Part shown: in pieces, positions 5,046 through 5,143 of the stretch | Layout: each line of letters begins with the position of its first letter | How positions within the stretch are numbered: position 1 is the first letter of the stretch | Assembly (NCBI GenBank): GCA_031267195.1 | Contig: JAIRZO010000088.1 | Location: 1-5,143, forward strand | Source: Holosporaceae bacterium | GTDB lineage: Bacteria; Pseudomonadota; Alphaproteobacteria; UBA3830 | DNA length: 5,143 nt | Direction: 5' to 3' | Position numbers and translations under genes: made by a program | Notes under the pieces: generated by a model | Database searches by the model: none | What the model saw: the letters and a program-made list of their open reading frames with translations, nothing else | Told to the model about the DNA's origin: nothing

Positions 5046-5143
5046 TTACTTGCTTTTGCTGATTTCCAACCCTATGGGTGGAGGAGCCGGCTGTGACATG
5101 GCTTTTTCAGCTGAAAATAAACTTTTTATGAACAATACTGCCC
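5046..5143 (-). CDS. Possible C-terminal end of an unidentified gene (partial)
   Basis: A minus-strand frame is open from the right window edge for 31 codons and ends at TAA 5046-5048, 50 nt before the tmk ATG. It reads AVLFIKSLFSAEKAM, then a proline-rich stretch SQPAPPP, and ends LEISKSK. In many Alphaproteobacteria the gene before tmk encodes a D-Ala-D-Ala carboxypeptidase, but nothing in these residues identifies that protein. The frame could also be open by chance. Confidence 0.3.
   Translation of the reverse strand, partial: AVLFIKSLFSAEKAMSQPAPPPIGLEISKSK

Overview
This window most likely comes from an alphaproteobacterium with a moderately AT-rich genome, possibly one with a reduced or rearranged genome such as a host-associated lineage. 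The S6 N-terminus (MNLYENVFIGRQDLS) and the YchF sequence look alphaproteobacterial. The transposase debris and the broken-up conserved gene order are what suggest rearrangement. No source organism can be named from the sequence alone.

All intact genes lie on the minus strand. Reading in the direction of transcription (right to left): a possible gene tail at the right edge (5046-5143), tmk (thymidylate kinase, 4342-4995), a 309-bp spacer with a doubtful 54-codon ORF and a candidate promoter, rpsF (S6, 3553-4032), rpsR (S18, 3225-3521), a spacer of about 320 bp, pyk (pyruvate kinase, 1510-2907), and ychF (P-loop ATPase, 415-1506). rpsF-rpsR form one transcription unit whose products form a dimer in the 30S subunit. 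pyk-ychF form another, with only 3 nt between them and the ychF ribosome-binding site inside the end of pyk. The usual partners rplI (after rpsR), holB (after tmk) and pth (near ychF) are absent.

Two non-genic structures stand out. First, the rpsR-pyk spacer holds a 139-bp MITE-like element (3038-3176). It has 11-bp terminal inverted repeats matching at 10 of 11 positions, and is flanked on both sides by a perfect 8-bp direct repeat, AAGCAAAA. A -10-like TATAAT inside it points toward pyk. Second, the left edge (2-324, plus strand) is a heavily decayed IS481-type transposase. It has a frameshift, three stop codons in its reading frames and an internal deletion that removed the whole DDE catalytic core.

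Several starts are revised. pyk starts at an ATG at 2907 behind a GGAG, rpsR at a GTG at 3521 behind a GGAG, rpsF at an ATG at 4032, and tmk at an ATG at 4995.
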